Source: a virus
DNA length: 22,537 nt
Direction: 5' to 3' (one strand)
IMG/VR virus record: IMGVR_UViG_3300030061_000634
Coordinates: 1 to 22,537 of that record
Shown: piece by piece, positions 14,920 through 21,856 of the stretch
Layout: every line of letters starts with the position of its first letter
Position numbering within the stretch: position 1 is the first letter of the stretch
Program-made: the position numbers and the translations under genes
Notes under the pieces: generated by a model
Told to the model about the DNA's origin: nothing
Seen by the model: only the letters and a program-made list of their open reading frames with translations
Database searches by the model: none

Positions 14920-15990
14920 TTACGCAAACTGTGTTTGAGACGCTAATACTGTAAATGTCGCCGAACCAGTTTTAATAACTGTATATGAATAAACATCTAA
15001 GGAACTTGCATTACCAGAAGTTGGCGCAGATCCGCCTTGATATTCTGGAGTAACACTTGATCCATCAATTTGAACTGCACTATTGTAATAAGGTGTACTA
15101 CCTTGTTTTACAATGTGTGCAATAGTTATTGATTCTCCTGTATCCATAATTGAATCTAAAGATGTAGAACCATCTCCTCTAATATTTAGAGTCCAGTTAG
15201 CTCCTGCATCTGAACTAAAGTTCCAAACTGCTTGTGTAAGAACATCGTAGTTAATTGTTCCTGTAGCGGCTGTTGCTTCAGTTGTAACTTTTTCTGCAAC
15301 ACTTTGAATTTTACCTTGGCCATTAAAAGTTGCTCTTCCATAACCTTTTGGTGTAATGTTTAAATCTATATTAGCATCTCCACCAGTTGCAGATAAATTT
15401 GGCGCATTACCTGTAGCTGCGTTAGCGACTGTAAATTCATTAACTGCAGAGCCAGTTGTTGAAAATTTAATTTGTTCGGCTGAATTTTCGTCTAAGATAG
15501 CTTTTGTGTTATCAATAATAATATTTTGTGCGTTAGTATCTAAGTCTGCTGAAAGTTGTGGGGAGAAGTCAGACGATAACTCTGTAAATGCTGTATCAAC
15601 AACATTTGTTCCATCCGAGTAAACCATTTTTGTGCCTTTGTCAGCTGCTGCCCAAGTTACTCCAGTTCCTGAAGCAGTTTTAAACGTCACTGTGTGAGAA
15701 CCAGTAGTTCCGTTATCGACTACAAAAGTTTTTTCAATTGAATCAGGGATAGTTACATTAACTGCTCCTCCGATTGTTCCTGTTAATTTTAATACTGCAT
15801 TTTTACCGTTTGATAAAGCGCCGTTTGAAAAAGTTAAAGTTGCACCTGATGTAATACCTACGGCATCATAACCACCAATTGCTTGTTCTAAAATTAATAA
15901 GTTTGTGTTTGTAATTTGTCCCCAAGTTCCTGAATTTTCTCCAGTAGCTTGAACTGTAAGTTTTAAACTTGCTGATGTCGAATTCGCCAT
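14920..15990 (-). CDS. Tail fibre-type virion protein
   Basis: 356 residues. The N-terminus (MANSTSASLKLTVQATGENS, then GTWGQITNTNLLILEQAIGG at 21-40) is a recognisable marine phage structural module, often at the start of fibre or spike proteins. The rest is Thr/Ser/Gly/Asn-rich beta repeats (AVNVTIPDSIEKTFVVDNG; HTVTFKTASGTGV; NIDLNITPKGYG) as in trimeric fibres. The C-terminus (YSYTVIKTGSATFTVLASQ) is again beta. No enzymatic motif such as a lyase or hydrolase is visible. It follows the cupredoxin-containing protein, with an AU-rich hairpin in the gap, and precedes the glycine-rich adhesin, so the three may build one fibre assembly; this is inferred from order. Confidence 0.7.
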   Translation of the reverse strand: MANSTSASLKLTVQATGENSGTWGQITNTNLLILEQAIGGYDAVGITSGATLTFSNGALSNGKNAVLKLTGTIGGAVNVTIPDSIEKTFVVDNGTTGSHTVTFKTASGTGVTWAAADKGTKMVYSDGTNVVDTAFTELSSDFSPQLSADLDTNAQNIIIDNTKAILDENSAEQIKFSTTGSAVNEFTVANAATGNAPNLSATGGDANIDLNITPKGYGRATFNGQGKIQSVAEKVTTEATAATGTINYDVLTQAVWNFSSDAGANWTLNIRGDGSTSLDSIMDTGESITIAHIVKQGSTPYYNSAVQIDGSSVTPEYQGGSAPTSGNASSLDVYSYTVIKTGSATFTVLASQTQFA

Positions 15991-16028
15991 ATTTTTATTC
16001 TCCGATTTTCTTAATTTATTAAAATTTT

Positions 16029-16049
16029 ATTATAGTGTCAAACTATAAT
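16029..16049 (-). terminator. AU-rich hairpin at the end of the cupredoxin-like gene
   Basis: ATTATAGT / ACTATAAT, an eight-pair stem with five-base loop, begins inside the stop codon at 16049 and is followed by AAAATTTT. The stem has only two G-C pairs, so it is weak. TTGACA, a perfect -35 hexamer, lies across the loop with TAAATT 17 bases further, so the site could instead be part of a promoter for the fibre gene at 15990. Confidence 0.35.
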
Positions 16050-17518
16050 TATGCAGCGTTTGTATCGACTTCCTGCCATCCTGGAGGATCAACTGGTGCT
16101 GTGCCAGTGTTGACTTCGTTCCAAATCAATACATTTGTAGCGGTACCTAGGCTGAAAGTCAAGGCATTTCCAGAAGGAAATACATTACATTCTGTAAGTA
16201 CATCTGCTACTGAATTCAATGCAGTTGTTAAACTGATTCCTGTAACATCTACTGGTGTATTTAAATCTACTGTTTCAGCTCCTAATGTCAGAGCCATAGT
16301 CTGACCATAATTAGGATCAGCTATAAATTGACCATTATTCCATCTTGAATTGCCCCAAGTAGCATCTCCCCAAGCCATAGTAGTATCACCGGCTCCGGTA
16401 TTCGCATCTCCAGTAATTTCAAAATTATTTTGTCCTGGTATTGCTAAAAATGCGGCCATTGCTTGACCAGTGACTGTTGCATCTGGAGCTGGATCAACAC
16501 CAGAAAAGTTTTCTGACATTGCCATTACCAAAGTATTTATTGGCTGATTACCATAGACTCCAAATCCCCAACTAGAATTACCCCAAGTAGAAGCTGATTT
16601 GGCTGATATTTCGGCAATTGTAATATTGTCTGCAATTACTGTTCCTAAAGCAGCGGACATTGCAATACCTGAAGGTTGAGCAAACGCAGGATTAAAGTTT
16701 AATTGAGCAACCATTGGTAGACCTGTCAACTCCTCAACAAAAGAAGCAAATGCTTCTACAGTCGCTGGAGCAGAAACAGTTAATGGATTACCTGTAGGTA
16801 TTACATTTGAGTCACCATTAATTGTTGAACTACCAAGTCCTTCTGACATTGTCATTGCAATACCAGTTACTGCATGTAAATTTCCTGATTGACCCCAAGT
16901 TTCTATACCCCAAGCATCAGAACTCCATCCTTGATTAATTTCATTTATAATTGTTATGCCACTATTATTAAGTGACATCGAAAGAGCTTCACCATTATTC
17001 CAGTCACCAAAGCCCCATACATTAGCGCCCCAAGCAACATTGTTAGGATTAGATACTTGAACTGTTAAATCTTGGTTTTGATTCCAAGCTCCTTGATTCC
17101 AAGAGTGAGCTCCCCATGAATTAACAACCATATCCATGATGCCACCCATACCAATGCCATGGACGTAACATAAATAATAAAAATCTGTAAAAGAAGATGG
17201 GGTTACTTCTACGTATCGAGTTGTAGCCGCATTAAATGTAGTGGTGTTAGTGTATTGAGAATAAGTAACGGCACCGTCTAAATAATAAGTTACACCAGAA
17301 GTTAGATATTGATCTTTGCTGGTAGTAGTAGAAAATATTAAAGGGTGATTGTCATTAGTGCCTGCACTTTGATCAAAACGCAAAGTAGAATTTGCAACCC
17401 AATCAACTGTTCCAGGTCCTGTTGCATTTCGTGCACCGTCTAAATAAAATACGCTACCTGTGCCACCGCCATATAAGCTTCCACTTGCTACGGTAACCGT
17501 GTAAGTTTTATTTGCCAT
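16049..17518 (-). CDS. Fibre-like virion protein with cupredoxin-like N-terminal domain and Trp-rich repeats
   Basis: 489 residues in two parts. Residues about 1-132 look like a cupredoxin fold: NDNHPLIF (56-62, His58), a beta region, then FYYLCYVHGIGMGG (113-126) with Cys117-x2-His120-x3-Met124, the loop of type-1 copper proteins. Residues 133-489 consist of repeats: W-x4-W-x4-W (or Tyr) at 135/140/145, 163/168/173, 198/203/208, 312/317/322 and 383/388/393, alternating with beta segments such as GIAMTMSEGL, GIAMSAAL, TLVMAMSENF and GISLTTAL. No signal peptide. AGGAGG precedes the ATG. Location between a small virion protein and fibre genes suggests part of the tail or its fibres. Copper binding is a prediction from ligand spacing only; a structural, metal-free use of the fold is possible. 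Confidence 0.65.
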   Translation of the reverse strand: MANKTYTVTVASGSLYGGGTGSVFYLDGARNATGPGTVDWVANSTLRFDQSAGTNDNHPLIFSTTTSKDQYLTSGVTYYLDGAVTYSQYTNTTTFNAATTRYVEVTPSSFTDFYYLCYVHGIGMGGIMDMVVNSWGAHSWNQGAWNQNQDLTVQVSNPNNVAWGANVWGFGDWNNGEALSMSLNNSGITIINEINQGWSSDAWGIETWGQSGNLHAVTGIAMTMSEGLGSSTINGDSNVIPTGNPLTVSAPATVEAFASFVEELTGLPMVAQLNFNPAFAQPSGIAMSAALGTVIADNITIAEISAKSASTWGNSSWGFGVYGNQPINTLVMAMSENFSGVDPAPDATVTGQAMAAFLAIPGQNNFEITGDANTGAGDTTMAWGDATWGNSRWNNGQFIADPNYGQTMALTLGAETVDLNTPVDVTGISLTTALNSVADVLTECNVFPSGNALTFSLGTATNVLIWNEVNTGTAPVDPPGWQEVDTNAA

Positions 17519-17533
17519 AGGAGCTTCCTCCTA

Positions 17534-17992
17534 TTAGCCCGATATTCTTAGTATCGCTGCTGTTGATGTTGGCGCTGGAAACTGAATTGTAAAAGTTCCT
17601 GACGTAGCTGTTTTGTCTGCTCCAAAATCTAAAACACAAACTGCATCAGTAGTTCCTGATCCGGCTCCTGCCGTTGTGTTATAAATTAAAGCACCTCTTG
17701 CAGTCAGAGTTACACCTGTAAACGATCTGTCTGCAAAATCACATCTTGCTACACCTGCAGTCATAGAAGTTCCTAAGTTAACTAGAGCTCCGCCACCTTG
17801 TGTGTACTGACCAGTGTTTGCAACTTGACCACCTGTGCTATCGCCAGGATAGTTAGTAGTTGCAGAGTTTAGAGTTGCTGTTGAAGAGTAAAGAGCTAAT
17901 TTGAACGTATCACCACCAGTTTGTTTAAAACTCATTGCTCCATCTAAAAGTTCTTTTTTAAATGAATTACAAATTGCTTGTGTTATTGCCAT
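17534..17992 (-). CDS. Small virion protein of MAITQAICNSFKKELL type
   Basis: 152 residues. The first 30 residues (MAITQAICNSFKKELLDGA) followed by TFKLALYSSTATLN and later ARGALIYNTT match a family I know from many marine phages, generally encoded beside adaptor and fibre genes and assumed to be virion components. Composition is Thr/Gly/Ala-rich and beta-like after the first helix. AGGAGA lies before the ATG. Ten bases separate it from the adaptor-like gene. Which part of the tail it belongs to is not shown by the sequence. Confidence 0.68.
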   Translation of the reverse strand: MAITQAICNSFKKELLDGAMSFKQTGGDTFKLALYSSTATLNSATTNYPGDSTGGQVANTGQYTQGGGALVNLGTSMTAGVARCDFADRSFTGVTLTARGALIYNTTAGAGSGTTDAVCVLDFGADKTATSGTFTIQFPAPTSTAAILRISG

Positions 17993-18002
17993 CGTTTATC
18001 TC

Positions 18003-18656
18003 CTATTGTTTTCCTATTCGAGGAACACCGCTTTGGTATTCATCCCGTCTTCGTCTTCCCATTTGTTCGATTGAGAATCCTTTAACAGCCTCTTGATATT
18101 TTTTATCATATAACTGAAGCATGTCAATGGGTCCCTTTAAGAAACCATAAGCCTCTACTAGGCATGCATACAATAAGCCATTGGGAAATTTTTGACTTAG
18201 GTATGTAGTTGTATTTGTAGACGATAACCCGGCAGTTTTCAAGATATAATTTATTTGAATTGTGTAAGTCGCATCAGGGGTAGGGGCAAAAACTAAAGTC
18301 TTTTCATCCCAATAGCTATAATATTTTGGAACACCCGTCTCTCCTTTTGGATTATACTCAGACATAAAATTAGTATCTCTATACTGTAAAAAATCTCTAT
18401 TATCTGCTGCGGCTGTACCATCAGAATCTACAATTTGAGCGGATCTAACTATTAATAAATCTTCAGGGGTATCTATAAATCTCGTATTTAAAACTAAGCT
18501 AGCTGTTGCATATCTTCTATTATTATCAGAATCTACTTCTCTTAAGATTTTAAGTTCAGCATCTTGAATAAATCCATTTAAAATAGTATCCGTAAATACG
18601 TTACTTGATACTTCAGTATAATCTTTAATTTTTTGTTTTAGTTCTGTGTATGTCAT
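18003..18656 (-). CDS. Head-tail adaptor-like protein (SU10-adaptor type)
   Basis: 217 residues. An N-terminal helical part (TYTELKQKIKDYTEV; LNGFIQDAELKILREVD) is followed by a beta segment (ATASLVLNTRFIDTPEDLL) and the pattern PKYYSYWDEKTLVFAPTPDATYTIQINY, which resembles phage adaptor proteins that join portal to tail in SU10-like podoviruses. A second helical region (GLLYACLVEAYGFLKGPIDM; QLYDKKYQEAVKGF) and a basic tail (RRRRDEY) close it. ATG overlaps the upstream stop as ATGA. Assignment rests on pattern recognition; a distinct but analogous connector is the alternative. Confidence 0.6.
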   Translation of the reverse strand: MTYTELKQKIKDYTEVSSNVFTDTILNGFIQDAELKILREVDSDNNRRYATASLVLNTRFIDTPEDLLIVRSAQIVDSDGTAAADNRDFLQYRDTNFMSEYNPKGETGVPKYYSYWDEKTLVFAPTPDATYTIQINYILKTAGLSSTNTTTYLSQKFPNGLLYACLVEAYGFLKGPIDMLQLYDKKYQEAVKGFSIEQMGRRRRDEYQSGVPRIGKQ

Positions 18657-19450
18657 GCTCTATCATTAACGGGTCCAGCTAAACATTGAAACCCGCCTCC
18701 TGTTTCTGTACTGCTTGCAGCAGTTATTAAGTTAAAAGTAAAACTGTTATTTTGTGTAACAGTTGAAGGTTGACCCGCTTGTGGGACTACTGTTGGAACC
18801 ATAGTCACGGAATAAGCTCCGTAGACTTTTGCTCCGCTTGAGTGCGCACCTGCGGGTGTGTTTTTGGGAGTCTGTCCTCTAAAAGGAGCAGCTGTTCCTC
18901 GAACACAATTTGATAAAACGTTTCCTGAATTACCGTTATAAAAAATAGTTTCATTTTCAAATAAACCTGAAACAGAATTTATTTTTTCAATCATAATGTA
19001 ACCTTGACTTGGAAAGGCAGAAGAGTCTGTTAAAGTTATAGAAATATCTGTAGCAGTAATGTCACCATTTAAAGTTGTTTGTAATTGTAAAGTAGAAACT
19101 GAAACTCCACCTACTGGAGATTTAACATCATAAAATCTTATGAAGTCTCCTGTTCTATAATCACTAAATGGAAAACTTACTGAAACTTGAGTTGATGCAG
19201 CAGTCATTGTAAAAGGATTTTTAGGTAAAAAATCTGTAGTTGGAAATTCTGTTCTTGCCGGTCTTGGATGTGGTAATCCTTGAGGACTAGCAGTGTAGGG
19301 TTTAGGCTCTAGCTGTGGTTGCTTTGGTTCATACTCTGAAGTATGAACTCTTGCACCATTCCATTCTTTAACCATTTCAGTATATGGATATGCTAATCCA
19401 GATCTGTCTGAAATAAATAATGCGTATCTGCCTTTTGATAAATTTCCCAT
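18653..19450 (-). CDS. Head-completion-type protein with degenerate zinc-ribbon N-terminus and inserted beta module
   Basis: 265 residues. The start (GRYALFISDRSGLAYPYTEM ... EWNGARVHTSEYEPKQPQLEP) follows the layout of phage proteins with CDRCG...VC..C...KHPQ zinc ribbons, but here all four cysteine positions are replaced (SDRSG, VHTSEYE). Residues about 125-215 form a beta module (ISITLTDSSAFPSQGYIMIE; ETIFYNG; NCVRGTAAPF; PAGAHSSGAKV) that resembles residues 88-162 of the preceding gene's product. No Shine-Dalgarno sequence is seen before its ATG, which lies two bases after the upstream stop; translational coupling is likely. Virion location is inferred from operon position. Confidence 0.55.
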   Translation of the reverse strand: MGNLSKGRYALFISDRSGLAYPYTEMVKEWNGARVHTSEYEPKQPQLEPKPYTASPQGLPHPRPARTEFPTTDFLPKNPFTMTAASTQVSVSFPFSDYRTGDFIRFYDVKSPVGGVSVSTLQLQTTLNGDITATDISITLTDSSAFPSQGYIMIEKINSVSGLFENETIFYNGNSGNVLSNCVRGTAAPFRGQTPKNTPAGAHSSGAKVYGAYSVTMVPTVVPQAGQPSTVTQNNSFTFNLITAASSTETGGGFQCLAGPVNDRA

Positions 19451-19452
19451 AG

Positions 19453-20394
19453 TTATATACTCGGATAATAAGTTTTAGGTGAAATGTAAACACTAGCTGA
19501 AGAACCATCTTCTTCTAGAGCTCTAGCCAATTCATCCTCATAAATTAATTTCATTTCTTGTATTCTCGGTTGTGCATATTTCATAGCTAGATAATACGAC
19601 AAACCAGCTACCATGCAAGGTACAAATCTAAATGGTACATCACTTGCATTTGTGTAATCTCCCACATCTTGTATTCTTTTTTCATAATAAAAATTTATTA
19701 CATTTCCATTTTCTGATGAACCTGGTGTTAAATATAAAGTTATTAAAATATGATCTATAAATCTTTGAACAAAATATTGTGAAGGTTGTCCTGTAGCTGA
19801 TTTATTGGAAAGAGCTTGAAACTGTGATCTATTAATTTTTTCTAACGGAGCATCTACATTAGAAGAATTTCTATAAGACATTTCTAAAATTTCTGTAGCT
19901 TGATTAACAAAATTAGTGACAGCATCTCCATTAGAGTGAGTCGCCGCAGTTGTTCCGTTTACTCCTCTTGTAACTCCTGTTAGCTCCAAAGAACTAAATC
20001 CAGTGTAAGAAATATTTTCTGATCCTACATTTATTGTGCCTGTATCAGGCATACGATCTTTAGAAGCAATTGTAATTCCAGTGGTTGCGCTTGTAGATGA
20101 AATAGCAGCAGTTAAAGTAGTAGTTACTCCATTGGAGTTTCCGTCAGACGTAGCTCTAAAAATTTTATATTCGTTTTGATTATTAACTAAAGTAATATTA
20201 GTGTTTGCTACTTCCCAAAAATGAAGCCCTCTATTTCCCCATTCTTGAAACATTATGTTTAACGATCTTCGGGCAGTTTTTAGATTATAACCGCTCATGT
20301 CAAATTGACCAAGTCTGTTGTAAGACTCTTCAATTATCTCGTCAATTTTAAACGTTTTGTCAAACGTTGTAGTGCCTGAAGTAACGTTGGCCAT
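19453..20394 (-). CDS. P22 gp4-like tail adaptor / DNA-stabilisation-type protein
   Basis: 313 residues. The helical N-terminus (IDEIIEESYNRLGQFDMSGY; ARRSLNIMFQEWGNRGLHFW, 41-60) is typical of the phage gp4-type connectors that bind under the portal. Residues 88-162 are an inserted beta module (ITIASKDRMPDTGTINVG; ENISYTG; LTGVTRGVNGTTAATHS). The parent fold resumes with DAPLEKINRSQFQAL, PSQYFVQRF and ITLYLTPG. The C-terminal helices (FVPCMVAGLSYYLAMKYA; MKLIYEDELARALEED) fit the same family. AGGAG precedes the ATG. Its role would be to extend the portal channel after DNA packaging; this follows from resemblance and gene order rather than from a decisive motif. Confidence 0.62.
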   Translation of the reverse strand: MANVTSGTTTFDKTFKIDEIIEESYNRLGQFDMSGYNLKTARRSLNIMFQEWGNRGLHFWEVANTNITLVNNQNEYKIFRATSDGNSNGVTTTLTAAISSTSATTGITIASKDRMPDTGTINVGSENISYTGFSSLELTGVTRGVNGTTAATHSNGDAVTNFVNQATEILEMSYRNSSNVDAPLEKINRSQFQALSNKSATGQPSQYFVQRFIDHILITLYLTPGSSENGNVINFYYEKRIQDVGDYTNASDVPFRFVPCMVAGLSYYLAMKYAQPRIQEMKLIYEDELARALEEDGSSASVYISPKTYYPSI

Positions 20395-20402
20395 TTAAAC
20401 TC

Positions 20403-20708
20403 CTAGCTATAAAATACAGAACAAACTGTTACGTGCTCAGTAGTAAAAGCAACTGTTAAGTCTGTTGTAAATAAAATTGGTCCAGGAAAATTAATTACTA
20501 AAGGTGATGCGCCTGAAGCTGTGCCTGTAGTTTTGTATTTAAATCTTACTGTTCCAGAAGCTCCACCATCTTTTAAATGAAAGTCTCCTGCAGTTCCTGT
20601 TGTGTTTAATACAATTCCGTGAGCTCTTGTTCTTCCAGATTTTACAATCTTATTTTCTGTAGTAACGTTTGAATTAAATACATCACCACTAGATCCATAT
20701 GTTTGCAT
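20403..20708 (-). CDS. Small virion-type beta protein, 101 aa
   Basis: 101 residues, Thr/Gly/Ser-rich and beta-like (AHGIVLNTTGTAGDFHLKDGG; VRFKYKTTGTASG; PGPILFTTDLTVAF). No recognised domain, although the layout resembles small phage proteins that decorate the head or tail. AAGGAG lies before the ATG. A stable cUUCGg hairpin sits in the gap upstream and the gp4-like gene follows eight bases after the stop. A structural role is inferred only from neighbours and composition. Confidence 0.55.
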   Translation of the reverse strand: MQTYGSSGDVFNSNVTTENKIVKSGRTRAHGIVLNTTGTAGDFHLKDGGASGTVRFKYKTTGTASGASPLVINFPGPILFTTDLTVAFTTEHVTVCSVFYS

Positions 20709-20730
20709 ATATTTTCTCCTTAAAATTTTA

Positions 20731-20750
20731 TGCGGGCCCGAAGGCCCACA
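20731..20750 (-). terminator. cUUCGg tetraloop hairpin
   Basis: On the minus strand an eight-pair stem TGTGGGCC / GGCCCGCA closes a UUCG loop with a C-G pair, the unusually stable cUUCGg type. One pair is a G-U wobble that would be an A-C mismatch on the plus strand, so it is a minus-strand RNA structure. It is followed by AT-rich sequence (TAAAATTTTAAGG) without a clean U-run; partial terminator or mRNA end-protecting element. Confidence 0.6.
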
Positions 20751-20762
20751 TCTAATTATTTA

Positions 20763-21302
20763 TTACGATCCACTAAAAGGCGTAGCGATTGTGCCACTAC
20801 CAACTAGTACACCTTCAACCATGTAAGTGTTAGCTGCAGTTGCAGTAAACTTAATTCTTGAACCTTTTAAACCACCTGTTGTAGCAACAGATGCTCCAGC
20901 TTCTCCATTTAAGTTTACGATATCGTTTGCTGCTGTTGGTATAAAAGATTTTTTTGCACCATCATCAACACCGATCATAACTGAACCTATAAACTTGTCA
21001 GTTCCATCAGTTGAAATTGTTCCAGTGAAATCATCAATGAAAAGCAATTCAAAAGTTGTACCAACTGTGCTTGGGTTGTTTGGATCTCTACCTGGTCCTG
21101 CTACTGATGAATCAGCTCCACCAACGATTGCTGGTAAAGTAATCGCAGTAGGTGTTCCAACAGGGTCCATAGTAACAATTCTGCCTGCATGATCAGCAAC
21201 TGTTAAATCAGTAGCTAAAGTCAACGCAACAGTTGATCCTGGTCCTATTGATTGAAATCCGTTACGTGATCGTACCGGACCATCGAATGTAGTATTTGCC
21301 AT
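20763..21302 (-). CDS. Capsid-associated virion protein of MANTTF-GPVRS type
   Basis: 179 residues. The opening MANTTFDGPVRSRNGFQSIG is one I recognise from many marine phages, encoded shortly after the major capsid gene. The body is beta-rich with ALTLATDLTVADHAGRIV (26-43), FELLFIDDFTGTISTDG and a C-terminal YMVEGVLVGSGTIATPF. These are features of a capsid decoration or head-surface protein, but no experimental role is known to me. AGGAGG lies eight bases before the ATG. It has its own near-consensus promoter and an approximately 80-base leader with a hairpin, and is followed by another hairpin, so it may be expressed more strongly than its neighbours, as expected of a many-copy virion protein. 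Confidence 0.68.
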   Translation of the reverse strand: MANTTFDGPVRSRNGFQSIGPGSTVALTLATDLTVADHAGRIVTMDPVGTPTAITLPAIVGGADSSVAGPGRDPNNPSTVGTTFELLFIDDFTGTISTDGTDKFIGSVMIGVDDGAKKSFIPTAANDIVNLNGEAGASVATTGGLKGSRIKFTATAANTYMVEGVLVGSGTIATPFSGS

Positions 21303-21324
21303 ATTAATATCCTCCTAGTTTTCC
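21303..21324 (-). promoter_or_regulatory. Strong Shine-Dalgarno site after leader hairpin
   Basis: On the minus strand AGGAGG (21316-21311) lies eight bases before the ATG at 21302 and just downstream of the leader hairpin, leaving the ribosome site single-stranded. Confidence 0.7.
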
Positions 21325-21365
21325 GAACATAGTCTCTAGGCCGCCGACTATACGCGTCTATGTTC
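21325..21365 (-). promoter_or_regulatory. Leader hairpin upstream of the capsid-associated gene
   Basis: GAACATAG (21365-21358) pairs perfectly with CTATGTTC (21332-21325) around a 25-base, GC-richer loop that contains a possible partial inner stem. With transcription starting near 21383 this hairpin would be near the 5' end of the message and immediately before AGGAGG. Such 5' hairpins can stabilise mRNA or set translation; a terminator for the upstream gene is less likely because no U-run follows. Confidence 0.5.
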
Positions 21366-21389
21366 TGATTTTAATTGTATAGTAAGTTA

Positions 21390-21418
21390 ATTATATATTA
21401 GATTTTAGTAGAGTGCAA
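21390..21418 (-). promoter_or_regulatory. Probable sigma-70-type promoter
   Basis: On the minus strand TTGCAC (21418-21413), a 17-base spacer, and a perfect TATAAT (21395-21390). The -35 box matches only three of six consensus bases, but spacing and -10 are ideal. Expected start near 21383, giving a leader of about 80 bases before the ATG at 21302. It lies in the longest gene-free stretch of the window (21303-21462). Confidence 0.5.
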
Positions 21419-21462
21419 GAGAGCCTACGGTATTTATGCATTTCAGCAATTGTAGCTTTAGA

Positions 21463-21672
21463 TTAAGTAGCTACAGAAACTTGTGGAGCTGCTCCGTCGA
21501 CAGTATTCTGTCTGTGGGCAATAGCTGCTTCTTCCAGCTTGATCTCGGTGATGACGTGTTTAATCTTGTCATCAATTCTGACCATGTCAAGAGTATATCT
21601 ACCATTAGACAGATGCTCCTGTTCCCACTTCAACTCCAAGGACCTTTTTTGTTTGTAAAGGTCTTGTATCAT
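21463..21672 (-). CDS. Small coiled-coil-type protein, 69 aa
   Basis: 69 residues from ATG at 21672. A start five codons earlier is possible, but AGGAGG (21684-21679) lies exactly six bases before the chosen ATG, which decides the start. Charged and helical (MIQDLYKQKRSLELKWEQEH; YTLDMVRIDDKIKHVITEIK; LEEAAIAHRQ), consistent with a short coiled coil; it ends in an Ala/Val/Ser tail. It overlaps the C-terminal coding part of the preceding 83-residue gene by 68 bases in another frame. No family recognised. Placed between capsid and capsid-associated genes, it may help head assembly. Confidence 0.6.
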   Translation of the reverse strand: MIQDLYKQKRSLELKWEQEHLSNGRYTLDMVRIDDKIKHVITEIKLEEAAIAHRQNTVDGAAPQVSVAT

Positions 21673-21856
21673 CAACAACCTCCTCATAGGTTATTCTATT
21701 TAACGGGCCGAACATTCCCGTCTTTTCCCATTTTATATCGTTTTCTCCTAGTTTGTCAAGTATAGCATTTTCTACACTTTTAGCATTATCTGCAGCTAAT
21801 ATAGTAAATTTGCCATGATAATCGTAGGCCCAGATATTAATGAGAAGTTTTTTCAT
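21605..21856 (-). CDS. Small hypothetical protein after the capsid gene, 83 aa
   Basis: 83 residues beginning MKKLLINIWAYDYHGKFTIL, apparently alpha/beta, with no recognised domain. The upstream AAGAAAG gives only a weak ribosome site. The final 22 codons overlap the next gene in a different frame; the C-terminal sequence from that overlap (QTKKVLGVEVGTGASV) is the least certain part. The hydrophobic start is too polar after residue 10 to be a convincing signal peptide. Position directly after the capsid hairpin suggests a head-related or regulatory small protein, but nothing decides it. Confidence 0.55.
   Translation of the reverse strand: MKKLLINIWAYDYHGKFTILAADNAKSVENAILDKLGENDIKWEKTGMFGPLNRITYEEVVDDTRPLQTKKVLGVEVGTGASV
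21679..21684 (-). promoter_or_regulatory. Shine-Dalgarno AGGAGG inside the upstream gene
   Basis: AGGAGG on the minus strand, six bases before the ATG at 21672, lying inside the coding sequence of the 83-residue gene. It decides the start of the 69-residue gene. Confidence 0.7.

Noticed and set aside
20827-21192. 121-codon plus-strand open frame opposite the capsid-associated gene
   Set aside because: Antisense of a well-supported virion gene with promoter and AGGAGG; no ribosome site or recognisable product on the plus strand.
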